From: an uncultured Pelagibacteraceae bacterium
GTDB lineage: Bacteria > Pseudomonadota > Alphaproteobacteria > Pelagibacterales > Pelagibacteraceae
Reading direction: 5' to 3'
Assembly: GCA_902556505.1 (NCBI GenBank)
Contig: CACDWM010000001.1
Span: 1 to 64,000 of the forward strand
Length of the DNA stretch: 64,000 bases
Shown here: positions 19,258-27,104 of the stretch, one piece after another
How the letters are laid out: every line of letters starts with the position of its first letter
Numbering within the stretch: the stretch's first letter is position 1
Notes under the pieces: model-generated
What the model was told of the DNA's origin: nothing
Database searches by the model: none
Seen by the model: only the letters and a program-made list of their open reading frames with translations
Made by a program: the position numbers and the translations under genes

Positions 19258-19687
19258 TATTTAGATATATCAGGTTTTCTTGTTTAGTTTCTTTGCACCA
19301 CATTTCATAGCTTTCACAAACTCTCCATAAATGATCAAAAGCTCGCTGTGAAATTTCTAGTGGAAAATGACTCTTTGTATAATAAAGCTTTGGTATTTTC
19401 ATTAAAAATTTTATCATAGAATCTTTTTGAAGCTCTAAAAGTCTTAAAGTTTCTTCATTAATTTTTTTTTTAGTTATCTTGTCAACGAATTTATTATTTT
19501 TAAGCTCTAAAAACCATTTATCATGAAATTCTCCAGAACTTAAAATTTCATATTCCTTAGTAGTAATAAAAATTTCAAATGCTTGAATGTTATTTACTTC
19601 AGGATTTTGTTTTTTAATTTCTATTATATTTGAATAAACAAATTCAGCGGCTCTCAACACATAAGGCTTTTCAGTCTTATTAGACAT
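19247..19687 (-). CDS. Unknown cytosolic protein, 146 aa
   Basis: No signal peptide or membrane helix; a mixed charged and aromatic, mainly helical protein (FVYSNIIEIKKQNPEVNNIQAFEIF, split into helices). The C-terminal block FPLEISQRAFDHLWRVCESYEMWCKET has a CExYExxC motif that recurs in the unknown protein at 61736-62263. It ends the leftward group with the racemase gene, which lies 3 bases upstream. Function unknown. Confidence 0.7.
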   Translation of the reverse strand: MSNKTEKPYVLRAAEFVYSNIIEIKKQNPEVNNIQAFEIFITTKEYEILSSGEFHDKWFLELKNNKFVDKITKKKINEETLRLLELQKDSMIKFLMKIPKLYYTKSHFPLEISQRAFDHLWRVCESYEMWCKETKQENLIYLNIIE

Positions 19688-19690
19688 AAA

Positions 19691-20437
19691 CTAATTTTTA
19701 TGCCTAACCATAGCTGAATGAGCCAAAATTAAGTTAGGATCTAAGAAAACTTTTGAGGATTTAACATTTTTAAATGATTTAAATGCAAAAATTGCAATAG
19801 GGAGCTCTGTACAACCTAAAATGATTTTTTTACACTTCATTTTAACTAATGAATCTATTGCAGGTTTAATTGCTTTTGCTGCGGCCTTTACGTTACCCAT
19901 TTTAACTAATTTAATTGCTTTATTAACTGACAGTTTTTGTATTTTTTGAGATGGCTCTATTAATTGATAATCTTTTTCAAAAAATTTTTTATAAACTCCA
20001 GTTTTAAGAGTACCTTCAGTTGCTAAGAGACCAACTTTTGAGTTTTTCTTACATTTTTTTTTTGTAAATTTGAAAACTTCTTTTGGCATATTTATAATCG
20101 GAATATTGATTTTATTTTTTAAATCATCGAACCAATAATGGGCTGTATTACAAGGTATAACTATAAATTTACATTTGTTTTTTTCCAGAAGCTTACAACC
20201 TTTGAGCAAACTATTTAAAACTTTTTTATATTTTACTCTACTTTTTTTATTTGTAGATTTATTTGAAAGATTTTTAGTTTGAGAGCCTATAGATTCAGGT
20301 CTGCCAGGAATATTTGATTTATTATAAAGTAAAAATAATGGATACTCTTGATCAATTTTTCCTCTATTCAGAACAGCAAGCTTATTACAAAAATCAAGAC
20401 CAGCTTGAGTTCCCATTCCACCTAAAATTCCAATCAT
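19691..20437 (-). CDS. Aspartate/glutamate racemase family protein
   Basis: 248 aa. Both catalytic cysteines of the two-base racemases are present: VIPCNTAHYWF (near residue 95) and ILGCTELPI (near residue 207). N-terminal MIGILGGMGTQAGLDFCNKL is the usual start of the family. It would interconvert L- and D-aspartate or a similar amino acid, or act as a hydantoin/malonate-type relative. Expressed leftward with the following 146-aa unknown. Confidence 0.88.
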   Translation of the reverse strand: MIGILGGMGTQAGLDFCNKLAVLNRGKIDQEYPLFLLYNKSNIPGRPESIGSQTKNLSNKSTNKKSRVKYKKVLNSLLKGCKLLEKNKCKFIVIPCNTAHYWFDDLKNKINIPIINMPKEVFKFTKKKCKKNSKVGLLATEGTLKTGVYKKFFEKDYQLIEPSQKIQKLSVNKAIKLVKMGNVKAAAKAIKPAIDSLVKMKCKKIILGCTELPIAIFAFKSFKNVKSSKVFLDPNLILAHSAMVRHKN

Positions 20438-20514
20438 AATTTTGATTAATTTATTAATTTTTTATTTTAAATCTATAATTAATAATTGTGTTTAAAGATT
20501 GTTATTAAATAATG

Positions 20515-20565
20515 TATTGGCTGAATAATAAATTTTTTAAAGTTAAATAAATTTTTCAGCCAATA
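20515..20565 (-). repeat. Inverted repeat behind the cold-shock gene
   Basis: TATTGGCTGAA at 20515-20525 is the exact reverse complement of TTCAGCCAATA at 20555-20565, an 11-bp stem with a 29-base A/T-rich loop. It begins 13 bases beyond the csp stop on the minus strand. No long T-run follows, so it is either a weak terminator or a 3'-end stabilising structure of the csp mRNA. Confidence 0.6.
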
Positions 20566-20577
20566 GGAAGTGTGAAA

Positions 20578-20784
20578 TTATGCAGTTTTTAAGTTAACTG
20601 CTGAAGGACCTTTAGGACCATCTTCAACATCGAAAGTCAAAGCTTGACCCTCATCTAAACCGTTCATACCAGCATCTCTTACTGCTGAAACATGTACAAA
20701 CACATCTTTTTCTTTATCTTCTCTTTCAATAAAACCAAAACCTTTGGTTGGATTGAACCACTTTACTTTACCTTGTAGACTCAT
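20578..20784 (-). CDS. cspA: Cold-shock domain protein
   Basis: 68-aa single CSD OB-fold that binds single-stranded RNA/DNA. RNP1 (KGFGFIER) and RNP2 (DVFVHVSA) motifs are intact, and the C-terminal [13 protein letters not shown] is typical of alphaproteobacterial Csp. Unlike most genes here it stands alone, with a 117-base 5' region that includes a strong hairpin and a structured 3' end, so it is probably its own transcript with post-transcriptional control. Confidence 0.95.
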   Translation of the reverse strand: MSLQGKVKWFNPTKGFGFIEREDKEKDVFVHVSAVRDAGMNGLDEGQALTFDVEDGPKGPSAVNLKTA

Positions 20785-20815
20785 ATTTATCTTCTTACTT
20801 TTTGTTATGTTTAAT

Positions 20816-20837
20816 TATTACTTATAATTAAGTAATA
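20816..20837 (-). promoter_or_regulatory. Hairpin in the 5' region of the cold-shock mRNA
   Basis: TTATTACTTA-type arms: 20816-20824 pairs with 20829-20837 around a TAAT loop (9-bp stem, all A-T/G-C paired). It lies about 30 bases ahead of the csp ATG on the minus strand. Csp leaders commonly fold in a temperature-dependent way; here the stem is purely seen in sequence and the thermosensor role is inference. Confidence 0.45.
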
Positions 20838-20901
20838 TTGGCTTTCTTTAGATTTTATTGGGTTTTGTCAACAAAATAGAACAACAATTAAAAATAATTT
20901 T

Positions 20902-21369
20902 TCAATTATCGTCAATAAGCATAGTTAAATAAACAGAATTGATGTCTTTTTTATAGTGTGCAAAAGGTTCGCATACTGTGAAACCAGTTTTTTTAAAAAG
21001 TTTTCTTGCTGGTATAAAAAAATCACCCGCACCTGTTTCAATACTTAATCTTTTTATTTTAAGCTTTTTTGCTTCATTAATTAAATGATTAATAACATTA
21101 ATCCCTTGACCTTGCTTTCTAAAATTGTCATGAATTCTTATAGACTTAAATTCCCCATGTTCTTTATCTAAAAATTTTAAAGCACCACAACCGATCAATT
21201 TTTTATCTTTCCATAAGCTCCAAAATTTAATTGATGGCACTTTTAAACCTGGAATATCTAATACATGAGCACTTCCTTCAGGAGAGGCAGCTCTAAGCTC
21301 AACAAAATGCTTAGTTAGAAGATCATTAACTTCTGAATTATCAAAATTTCCTTCTATTGATTTTAACAT
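20902..21369 (-). CDS. GNAT-family N-acetyltransferase
   Basis: 155 aa. The acetyl-CoA pyrophosphate-binding loop is RKQGQGINVINHLI (R/QxxGxG/A pattern, near residue 87-100), preceded by the beta-4 strand EFKSIRIHD. C-terminal GAGDFFIPARKLFKKTGFTVCEPFAHY is typical of the stand-alone acetyltransferases often annotated as PhnO/ElaA-like. Substrate unknown. Start abuts the purK stop, so it is the last gene of a purE-purK-GNAT group. Confidence 0.88.
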   Translation of the reverse strand: MLKSIEGNFDNSEVNDLLTKHFVELRAASPEGSAHVLDIPGLKVPSIKFWSLWKDKKLIGCGALKFLDKEHGEFKSIRIHDNFRKQGQGINVINHLINEAKKLKIKRLSIETGAGDFFIPARKLFKKTGFTVCEPFAHYKKDINSVYLTMLIDDN

Positions 21370-22416
21370 TTATACTAAAGTTGTGATATGACCCATTTTT
21401 CTTTTTTCTTTTATATCTTTTTTTAAATAATCAAAGAAAAATTCGTTATCATTAAACTTTTGTACGTTTCTATAATGAGTAATTTGATCACCAAGTAAAT
21501 TCATCATTTTAGCATTAGATATTTTTTTTAAAGGAATTTTTTCTAAACCGCACACAGCTCTTACATGATTTTCAAATTGACTCACATTAAAAGCATTTAT
21601 TGTTAGATGTCCTGAATTATGTACTCTTGGTGCAATCTCATTAACGTAAAGATTATCATTTCTATCAATAAAAAATTCTACACACATAGTTCCAACATAT
21701 TTTAGTTCCTCAGCTATAAGCATAGCCCAATCCTTAGATTGGTTAAAAATTTTTTCATTTATTTCCGCAGGAATTTTTGAATATTTTAAAATTTGATCTT
21801 CGTGAGTGTTTTCAATTGGTTCATATATCTCGTATTTATTATTACTGAATCTTGTAATTATAATTGAAATTTCTTTTTTTAATTTAACAAGTTTTTCAAG
21901 AATGTATCCTTTTGAAAAATCAATATTCAATGAATTAAGTTCATTGCTTGATTTAATTGGATATTGACCTTTGCCATCATAACCAAGTGTGGTTGTTTTT
22001 AATATTCCTGGCAAAAAATCTTCCAAAGCATCTATGTCAGATTTTTTTTCAATCGAAACATATCTGGTTGTTCTAATATTTAATTTATTAACAAAATCTT
22101 TTTCAGCCAATCGATGTTGAATTAATCTATTAACTGAAGGCTTTGGTAAAACAGGTTTAAATTTGTTTATTTCATTTAATGTTTCAAATGGAATATTTTC
22201 AAATTCATAAGTTACTAAATCAACTTGATTTATAAATTCTGATATTTTTTCTTTATTATCATAACTTCCTGTAACAAATTGAGTACAAAAATTTTGTGCT
22301 GGCGCATCTATGTCATCACAAAAAACAACAGTTTTAACATTTAATTTTTTAGCTGCTATTGCAAGCATACTTCCAAGTTGACCACCCCCAATGATACCAA
22401 GAGTAATTTCTGACAT
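21370..22416 (-). CDS. purK: N5-carboxyaminoimidazole ribonucleotide synthase
   Basis: 348-aa ATP-grasp enzyme of purine synthesis that carboxylates AIR using bicarbonate and ATP. N-terminal GIIGGGQLGSMLA, LGYDGKGQYPIK, and the ATP-grasp metal-site region CVEFFIDRNDNLYVNEIAPRVHNSGHLT (given here as two adjoining blocks) are all present. Follows purE with a single-base spacer, the normal pairing. Confidence 0.96.
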   Translation of the reverse strand: MSEITLGIIGGGQLGSMLAIAAKKLNVKTVVFCDDIDAPAQNFCTQFVTGSYDNKEKISEFINQVDLVTYEFENIPFETLNEINKFKPVLPKPSVNRLIQHRLAEKDFVNKLNIRTTRYVSIEKKSDIDALEDFLPGILKTTTLGYDGKGQYPIKSSNELNSLNIDFSKGYILEKLVKLKKEISIIITRFSNNKYEIYEPIENTHEDQILKYSKIPAEINEKIFNQSKDWAMLIAEELKYVGTMCVEFFIDRNDNLYVNEIAPRVHNSGHLTINAFNVSQFENHVRAVCGLEKIPLKKISNAKMMNLLGDQITHYRNVQKFNDNEFFFDYLKKDIKEKRKMGHITTLV

Positions 22417-22417
22417 T

Positions 22418-22909
22418 TTATTTTGGAGATTTCTTTACAGATTTAGTTTGTGATGTTCTAAAATTTTTAAGTTTTTTTCGAACATTTGAATTATTATTAG
22501 CAACTATTGCTGCAGCTAATAAAGCAGCATTAACGGCGCCATCCTCTCCTATCGCAAGCGTTCCCACAGGAATTCCTTTAGGCATTTGTGCAATTGACAA
22601 CAAACTATCCAAACCTTTAAGTTTTTTACTTTCAACAGGAACACCAAGTACTGGCACATGTGTAAGTGCTGATATCATACCTGGAAGATGAGCAGATCCT
22701 CCAGCACCTGCAATTATTACTCCTATATTATTTTGCTCAACTTTTGCGGCATATTCATACATTCTTTGTGGTGTTCTGTGAGCAGATATAATTTTTGTTT
22801 CAAATGAAACTTCAATTTTTTTTAGGGTTTTTTCAGCTAGTTTCATTACTTTATAGTCAGATTGACTTCCCATTATGATTGAAACTTTTAATTTGCTATT
22901 TTTTTTCAT
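22418..22909 (-). CDS. purE: N5-CAIR mutase
   Basis: 163-aa class I PurE, converting N5-CAIR to CAIR. Family blocks: IMGSQSDYKVM at the N-terminus, ISAHRTPQRMYEY (catalytic His), IAGAGGSAHLPGM and VPVLGVPVESK. A Lys/Ser-rich tail of about 20 residues is extra. First gene of the leftward purEK group; the 74 to 94 bases to the divergent dipeptidase hold the promoter. Confidence 0.97.
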   Translation of the reverse strand: MKKNSKLKVSIIMGSQSDYKVMKLAEKTLKKIEVSFETKIISAHRTPQRMYEYAAKVEQNNIGVIIAGAGGSAHLPGMISALTHVPVLGVPVESKKLKGLDSLLSIAQMPKGIPVGTLAIGEDGAVNAALLAAAIVANNNSNVRKKLKNFRTSQTKSVKKSPK

Positions 22910-23003
22910 GAAAATTGATCAATCTGTTTATTTCAAAATTAACTTAAAATTTCAATAAAATTAATAGTAATTAAAATACATATTGACTAGAGTTAAGCAT
23001 ACT

Positions 23004-23969
23004 ATGAATTATAAAATCGATAACCTTCAATATTGTAAGTGGTCTAGGAAAATCTTTGAGATCAACAGATCTGCTGGATTAGATGCTGTCCATGTTACCA
23101 TAGTCTACCATGAAGATTTTGATGAATTACAACTAGAAATAAAAAAATGGGAAAAATTATTTCATGAAAACTCTGATTTAATTTTTCCTGGTAAGAATTT
23201 CCAAGATATTGATAAAGCTAATAAAGAAAACAAAACTGCAATATTCTTTGGTTTTCAAAACTGTTCACCAATTGAAGATGACATAAATCTTGTTGAAAAG
23301 GTTCATCAATTAGGATGTAGATTTATGCAACTTACTTATAATAACCAGTCTTTGCTAGCAACAGGTTGTTATGAAAAAGTAGATAGTGGAGTTACAAATT
23401 TTGGACGTGAGGTTATAAGAGAAATGAATAAAATTGGCATTGTAGTTGACATGTCACATTCTGCAGAAAAAAGTACTCTAGATGCAATTGAATTAAGTGA
23501 AAAACCAATTGCAATTACTCATGCCAATCCTTCTTTTTGGCATCCAGCTACAAGAAACAAATCTTCAGATTTATTAAAAATTTTGAGTGATAGCGGTGGC
23601 ATGTTGGGTTTATCAATATACCCTCATCACTTAAAAGATAACACAAATTGTACTCTAGATAGTTTTTGTGAAATGGTGGCAAAAACAGCTGAAATAATGG
23701 ATGTAAAAAAAATAGGAATAGGATCAGATCTTTGTTTAGATCATCCAGATACTGTTGTTGAATGGATGAGAAATGGTTCTTGGTCTAAAAGTAAAAATTA
23801 TGGTGAGGGTTCGAAAAATAAACCAGGTTTTCCAAAACAACCTGACTGGTTTCTTGATGCAAGAGGGTTCTCAAATATTGAAAAAGGTCTAAAAAAAGTA
23901 GGTTTTTCAGATACTGAGACACATGGAATACTTGGAAATAATTGGTACAATTTTTATAAATCAATTTAA
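23004..23969 (+). CDS. Membrane-dipeptidase family (M19) metalloprotein
   Basis: 321-aa amidohydrolase-fold renal dipeptidase relative. I start at the ATG at 23004 (MNYKIDNLQYCKWSR), since the in-frame TTG at 22983 adds a stretch unlike the family. Metal-site features: DAVHVTI near the N-terminus (the usual HxD region, here with HVT), VVDMSHSAEKST, ITHANPSFWHPATRNKS and IGIGSDLCLDHP. Hydrolyses dipeptides or N-acyl amino acids; the substrate is not known. Followed 2 bases later by the 553-aa unknown, so both may act in one process. Confidence 0.85.
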   Translation: MNYKIDNLQYCKWSRKIFEINRSAGLDAVHVTIVYHEDFDELQLEIKKWEKLFHENSDLIFPGKNFQDIDKANKENKTAIFFGFQNCSPIEDDINLVEKVHQLGCRFMQLTYNNQSLLATGCYEKVDSGVTNFGREVIREMNKIGIVVDMSHSAEKSTLDAIELSEKPIAITHANPSFWHPATRNKSSDLLKILSDSGGMLGLSIYPHHLKDNTNCTLDSFCEMVAKTAEIMDVKKIGIGSDLCLDHPDTVVEWMRNGSWSKSKNYGEGSKNKPGFPKQPDWFLDARGFSNIEKGLKKVGFSDTETHGILGNNWYNFYKSI

Positions 23970-23971
23970 TT

Positions 23972-25633
23972 ATGAAAGTAGAATTAAGAGACCCAAACAA
24001 GATAATGAAATTATCAAGGCTTGGATCTTTTCATCAATCAAAATTATCTTTTTTAAGAAGTTTTCTCAATGAATTTAAAGAGTGGGAATATAAAAGAGAT
24101 TTATTTAATTTAAATGAAAATGGTTTTGGAGAAGCTGTCTATTCATTTAAAAAAAATAAAAGAGTTTATTCTTTAGTTTGTTTTGCAAATGAAATCAAAG
24201 ATGAAGAAAGATCAGACAGAGTTATTGCAACAAAATGGGATGCAGCTTTTACATTATATGATGGAGTTCCAACAAAAAAAGATATTGACAGATTAAAAAA
24301 TGAAGTTCCAAAACAAGAAGTCGGTAGACTTTCTTATAAAGAATTAACTTTATCGAGAGCAAACAAATCAATAAGAATTTATAATCATGTAGTTGAAAGT
24401 TTGAGCAAAGGTCAGCAGCCAGATTTAAACTTGTTATCAAAAGTAGGCTATTTATATAGGACTACGGCAGTATATGGCTCAGGTAAATTTGGTCTTGCAG
24501 ATCGATTTCGTATCAAAAATCGTGAAGAAATTAATGGTCCATTCAGATTAGAAATGATGTTGGTTTATTTGGTAAGACAATTTACATTTGATCAAGTTAA
24601 TCATGTTGCTTATCATAAAAATCCAAAAATAGCTGTTAAGCTAGATGATAATATTTGTAAAAACTTGGGAATTGGTAATTCTACAGGCTTGGGCATGGCT
24701 CCTTTCATAGTTAATCACCCAACTCTACTTAATAATTGGATTTTAAGTAGAGAAAAGGCACTTAAAAAAATTAGAGAAATCAAAGACGTAAAAAGTCAAG
24801 ATAGTGATTTATTTATAGATTGTGTAAAAAAATCATTAAGAAATATTACAAGCTGGAATTCAGATAGCGAATATCAACAAAAAAAAATCTCTTCATTATT
24901 AAAGGATGTTGAAAAATTCTTAAATTTTACAGATAAAGATTTTAATTTTGAGAGTGAATATCCTTTTAACAAGATCTATGAATGGTTAGAGGAAAATACT
25001 TGTGAGGAATGTATTGAATACGTAGTTTCAATAATGATGGAACCTTATAACAATATTGTAAATCCTTTGGTAAAAGAAATGAGTTCAGACGAAGAAAAAT
25101 ATTTTAATATTCCAACGTATAGAAAAGTTGATGAATTGAGGAATATAATTGAAGCAAAGTATCCAAACATTTTAGATATTAATTTTGAAGAAAAAGAAAA
25201 TAATAAAAACTTTTGGTTTATTTCAAAAAATAAAGAAGAACCTAGATTGGCAGATCGTTTTGAAGAACATGGATCAGAATTAGAACAGCCATTAGCAATA
25301 GCAAGAGATATAAAAAAACTTTATGACAAATTATTAGTCTCAAAAAATAGTTTAACTATTGCTGAATTTTTAACATCAAATTCTGAATTAAGGCATGTCG
25401 TGAGGAGAGCATTCATTGTAGAAAAATTTCCTTATTCAGAAATACAAGATAATACAATTGGTAAAGATTTAATGCCTATTGATATGTTAAGATTAAAATT
25501 ATCTTTTTTTGGGGCATTAAAATTTGATCCACGATCTGACAAATGGTTAAGAATTTGCATGTTCCAAGGTGCTCCACTTCCAAATGAGTTAAAAAGTTAT
25601 GATGAGCAGTGGGTATATAAAACCAATATTTAA
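23972..25633 (+). CDS. Unknown 553-aa protein
   Basis: No signal peptide or membrane helix; soluble, rich in Lys, Asp, Phe and Trp. Noticeable blocks are SRLGSFHQSKLSFLRSF (about 13-29), AVYGSGKFGLADRFRI (near 165), GPFRLEMMLVYLVRQFTFDQVNH (near 190, split), IGNSTGLGMAPFIVNHP (near 235) and, near the C-terminus, a second LADRFEEHGSELEQPL motif, so ADRF occurs twice. I recall no named family. It sits between an M19 dipeptidase (2-base gap) and a 203-aa unknown (2-base gap) in what must be one transcript. Confidence 0.8.
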   Translation: MKVELRDPNKIMKLSRLGSFHQSKLSFLRSFLNEFKEWEYKRDLFNLNENGFGEAVYSFKKNKRVYSLVCFANEIKDEERSDRVIATKWDAAFTLYDGVPTKKDIDRLKNEVPKQEVGRLSYKELTLSRANKSIRIYNHVVESLSKGQQPDLNLLSKVGYLYRTTAVYGSGKFGLADRFRIKNREEINGPFRLEMMLVYLVRQFTFDQVNHVAYHKNPKIAVKLDDNICKNLGIGNSTGLGMAPFIVNHPTLLNNWILSREKALKKIREIKDVKSQDSDLFIDCVKKSLRNITSWNSDSEYQQKKISSLLKDVEKFLNFTDKDFNFESEYPFNKIYEWLEENTCEECIEYVVSIMMEPYNNIVNPLVKEMSSDEEKYFNIPTYRKVDELRNIIEAKYPNILDINFEEKENNKNFWFISKNKEEPRLADRFEEHGSELEQPLAIARDIKKLYDKLLVSKNSLTIAEFLTSNSELRHVVRRAFIVEKFPYSEIQDNTIGKDLMPIDMLRLKLSFFGALKFDPRSDKWLRICMFQGAPLPNELKSYDEQWVYKTNI

Positions 25634-25635
25634 TA

Positions 25636-26247
25636 ATGAAATCACTGAGTGAAATTGAAACTACTGTTAAAAGAGCTTCAAAGGCGGCAGGATATTCTTG
25701 GGGAGTTTCCGAGGAAACAGGAAAAAGTATAAGATTGTTAGAGCTATTTAGTTTACCGGGTATTAAGCACCTTAATGAATATTTAAATCAAAAAAATAAA
25801 AGTAAATTTGAAAATTTAAATTTAATTAGTGAAAATAACTCTTCATCGAATAATCCTTACTGTCCAATTACTTTAGGTGTTAGTTTTTTAGATCAAATAA
25901 ATGTTTTAGAAAATTTAAAAAAAATTGAGTTTAAAAATGTTGCTTATCCAATAATTTTTATTTCCTTCATAAGTCGTTCATCAGAAATTATTGGAAAAAA
26001 AATTAATGTAAAAATAGATGAAAAAAAAATGTTACTAAATCTTAATGTAAATATTATTTCAAATTTTACTGATCAAGAATTTCCAAAGATAGCGAGTACA
26101 ATTGAGGTCAATCTACTTGAAAATAAAGATAACTTTACAGACGATGAATGGAATAATTTATACAAGTTATCCGAAGAAACTTTTGTTGAAGAGAGTGACA
26201 GTTTAAAAGAGGGTGCGGCAGGTGCTGGTTTGACAGATAATGATTGA
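25636..26247 (+). CDS. Unknown 203-aa protein, DUF3726-like
   Basis: Starts MKSLSEIETTVKRASKAAGYSWGVSEE, which resembles what I remember of the DUF3726 family; that label is tentative. No membrane helix or signal. The N-terminal helix is followed by an alternating beta-rich middle (VAYPIIFISFISRSSEI) and a glycine/alanine tail EGAAGAGLTDND. Translationally coupled to both neighbours: 2 bases after the 553-aa gene and overlapping the 55-aa gene by 8 bases. Confidence 0.75.
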   Translation: MKSLSEIETTVKRASKAAGYSWGVSEETGKSIRLLELFSLPGIKHLNEYLNQKNKSKFENLNLISENNSSSNNPYCPITLGVSFLDQINVLENLKKIEFKNVAYPIIFISFISRSSEIIGKKINVKIDEKKMLLNLNVNIISNFTDQEFPKIASTIEVNLLENKDNFTDDEWNNLYKLSEETFVEESDSLKEGAAGAGLTDND

Positions 26248-26407
26248 TAAAATTGATGAAAAAAATCTAAAAGTAGATACTGAAGAATTAAACAATATTT
26301 GTGATGAATGCAAAGAGGAAGACGAGAGTGTTACTCAAAATTTAATTCTTATTGGGTTTAAATTATGTAAATCTTGCAGAGTATCTAAGACTATATTTCC
26401 ACTTTAA
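26240..26407 (+). CDS. 55-aa protein with two CxxC motifs
   Basis: A short gene beginning with ATG at 26240, inside the end of the preceding gene. The translation is acidic at the start and has CDEC (residues 21-24) and CKSC (43-46) separated by 18 residues, the spacing of a small zinc ribbon or metal knuckle. No other start is needed and the frame is out of phase with the upstream gene. It would be the fourth member of the dipeptidase/553-aa/203-aa set. Its last 4 bases overlap the convergent YIP1-like gene. Function unknown. Confidence 0.6.
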   Translation: MIDKIDEKNLKVDTEELNNICDECKEEDESVTQNLILIGFKLCKSCRVSKTIFPL

Positions 26408-26949
26408 CTGATTTGACTTACTGGAAGCATATTCATTCTACTCATCACAAATGAGATAGACAAAAATGCAATAATTAAAAAGGATAAAAGCACAATTCCA
26501 AAAGATTTAAAATTAGATTTTAAACTCAATATTTGTTTAGTTGAAATTATTAAACCTGCAAAAATCCAGAACTGAGTAAGAAAAATTATTGGTATCATTA
26601 AATCTGGTGTGACTGCAAAAAATCTTAATAAACCAGGGGCATGTGCAAATCCAACAGCTGTTAAAACTTTTTTGAATGAAACTTTGGTTTGCTTATCAGG
26701 AAATAATTTAACTCCAATTACAAAAATAAAAATCGCCCATATTAGCCAAGTAACTATTGCAGTTAGACCGGACATTGCAATAGCTGTTTTAATAATGGTA
26801 TTAGCTGCTACTGCGCCAGCGATACCATCTAGGATCATTATAATCCCAGCAAAGTATATTGACGCTTCTCCAAAATTTTTATTATCCGAATAAAGAGTTT
26901 TATCTAATTTTATTGACTTAAAAATTATATTTAAAAATTCAGCAAACAT
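26404..26949 (-). CDS. YIP1-family membrane protein
   Basis: 181 aa with about five membrane helices (IYFAGIIMILDGIAGAVAA, ATVTWLIWAIFIFVIGVKLF region, LLRFFAVTPDLMIPIIFL, FWIFAGLIIST, SFGIVLLSFLIIAFLSISFV). The GFAHAPGLLRFF block is the best conserved feature of bacterial YIP1-domain proteins. Function in bacteria unknown. Start overlaps the stop of a 36-aa gene (TAATG). Confidence 0.8.
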   Translation of the reverse strand: MFAEFLNIIFKSIKLDKTLYSDNKNFGEASIYFAGIIMILDGIAGAVAANTIIKTAIAMSGLTAIVTWLIWAIFIFVIGVKLFPDKQTKVSFKKVLTAVGFAHAPGLLRFFAVTPDLMIPIIFLTQFWIFAGLIISTKQILSLKSNFKSFGIVLLSFLIIAFLSISFVMSRMNMLPVSQIS

Positions 26950-27059
26950 TAATTTTTTTTATTTTTATTTTTTTGAGCCCTATAAGAAACAATTAATGGA
27001 AATATTATTAAAGCAATAGCAATGATAATGCAAACTGCTATTAGAAAACTTTTGGTCAT
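26949..27059 (-). CDS. 36-aa single-helix membrane microprotein
   Basis: ATG at 27059, stop at 26949-26951, overlapping the YIP1-like start. The peptide is MTKSFLIAVC then a hydrophobic run IIIAIALIIFPLIV (one membrane helix) and a basic tail YRAQKNKNKKN, as in small subunits that sit beside larger membrane proteins. It starts just beyond the terminator of the GcvT-like gene at 27071-27094. Coding status rests on the stop/start overlap and the helix-plus-basic-tail pattern only. Confidence 0.5.
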   Translation of the reverse strand: MTKSFLIAVCIIIAIALIIFPLIVSYRAQKNKNKKN

Positions 27060-27065
27060 TAGAAT

Positions 27066-27094
27066 TGAAAAGGGGAGCTGAAATTAGCTCCCCT
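27066..27094 (-). terminator. Terminator of the GcvT-like demethylase transcript
   Basis: AGGGGAGCT at 27071-27079 and AGCTCCCCT at 27086-27094 form a perfect 9-bp stem with a 6-base loop. Read on the minus strand, the stem lies 10 bases past the stop of the GcvT-like gene and is followed by TTTTC. Confidence 0.8.
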
Positions 27095-27104
27095 ATAGTA
27101 AATT

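Noticed and set aside
20845-20901. TTGACA on the minus strand upstream of csp as a sigma-70 -35 box
   Set aside because: No acceptable -10 hexamer at 16-18 bases; in AT-rich DNA the match alone is not convincing.
22983-23003. TTG start seven codons before the dipeptidase ATG
   Set aside because: The ATG at 23004 gives the usual short N-terminus of the family; the extension adds an unmatched basic stretch.
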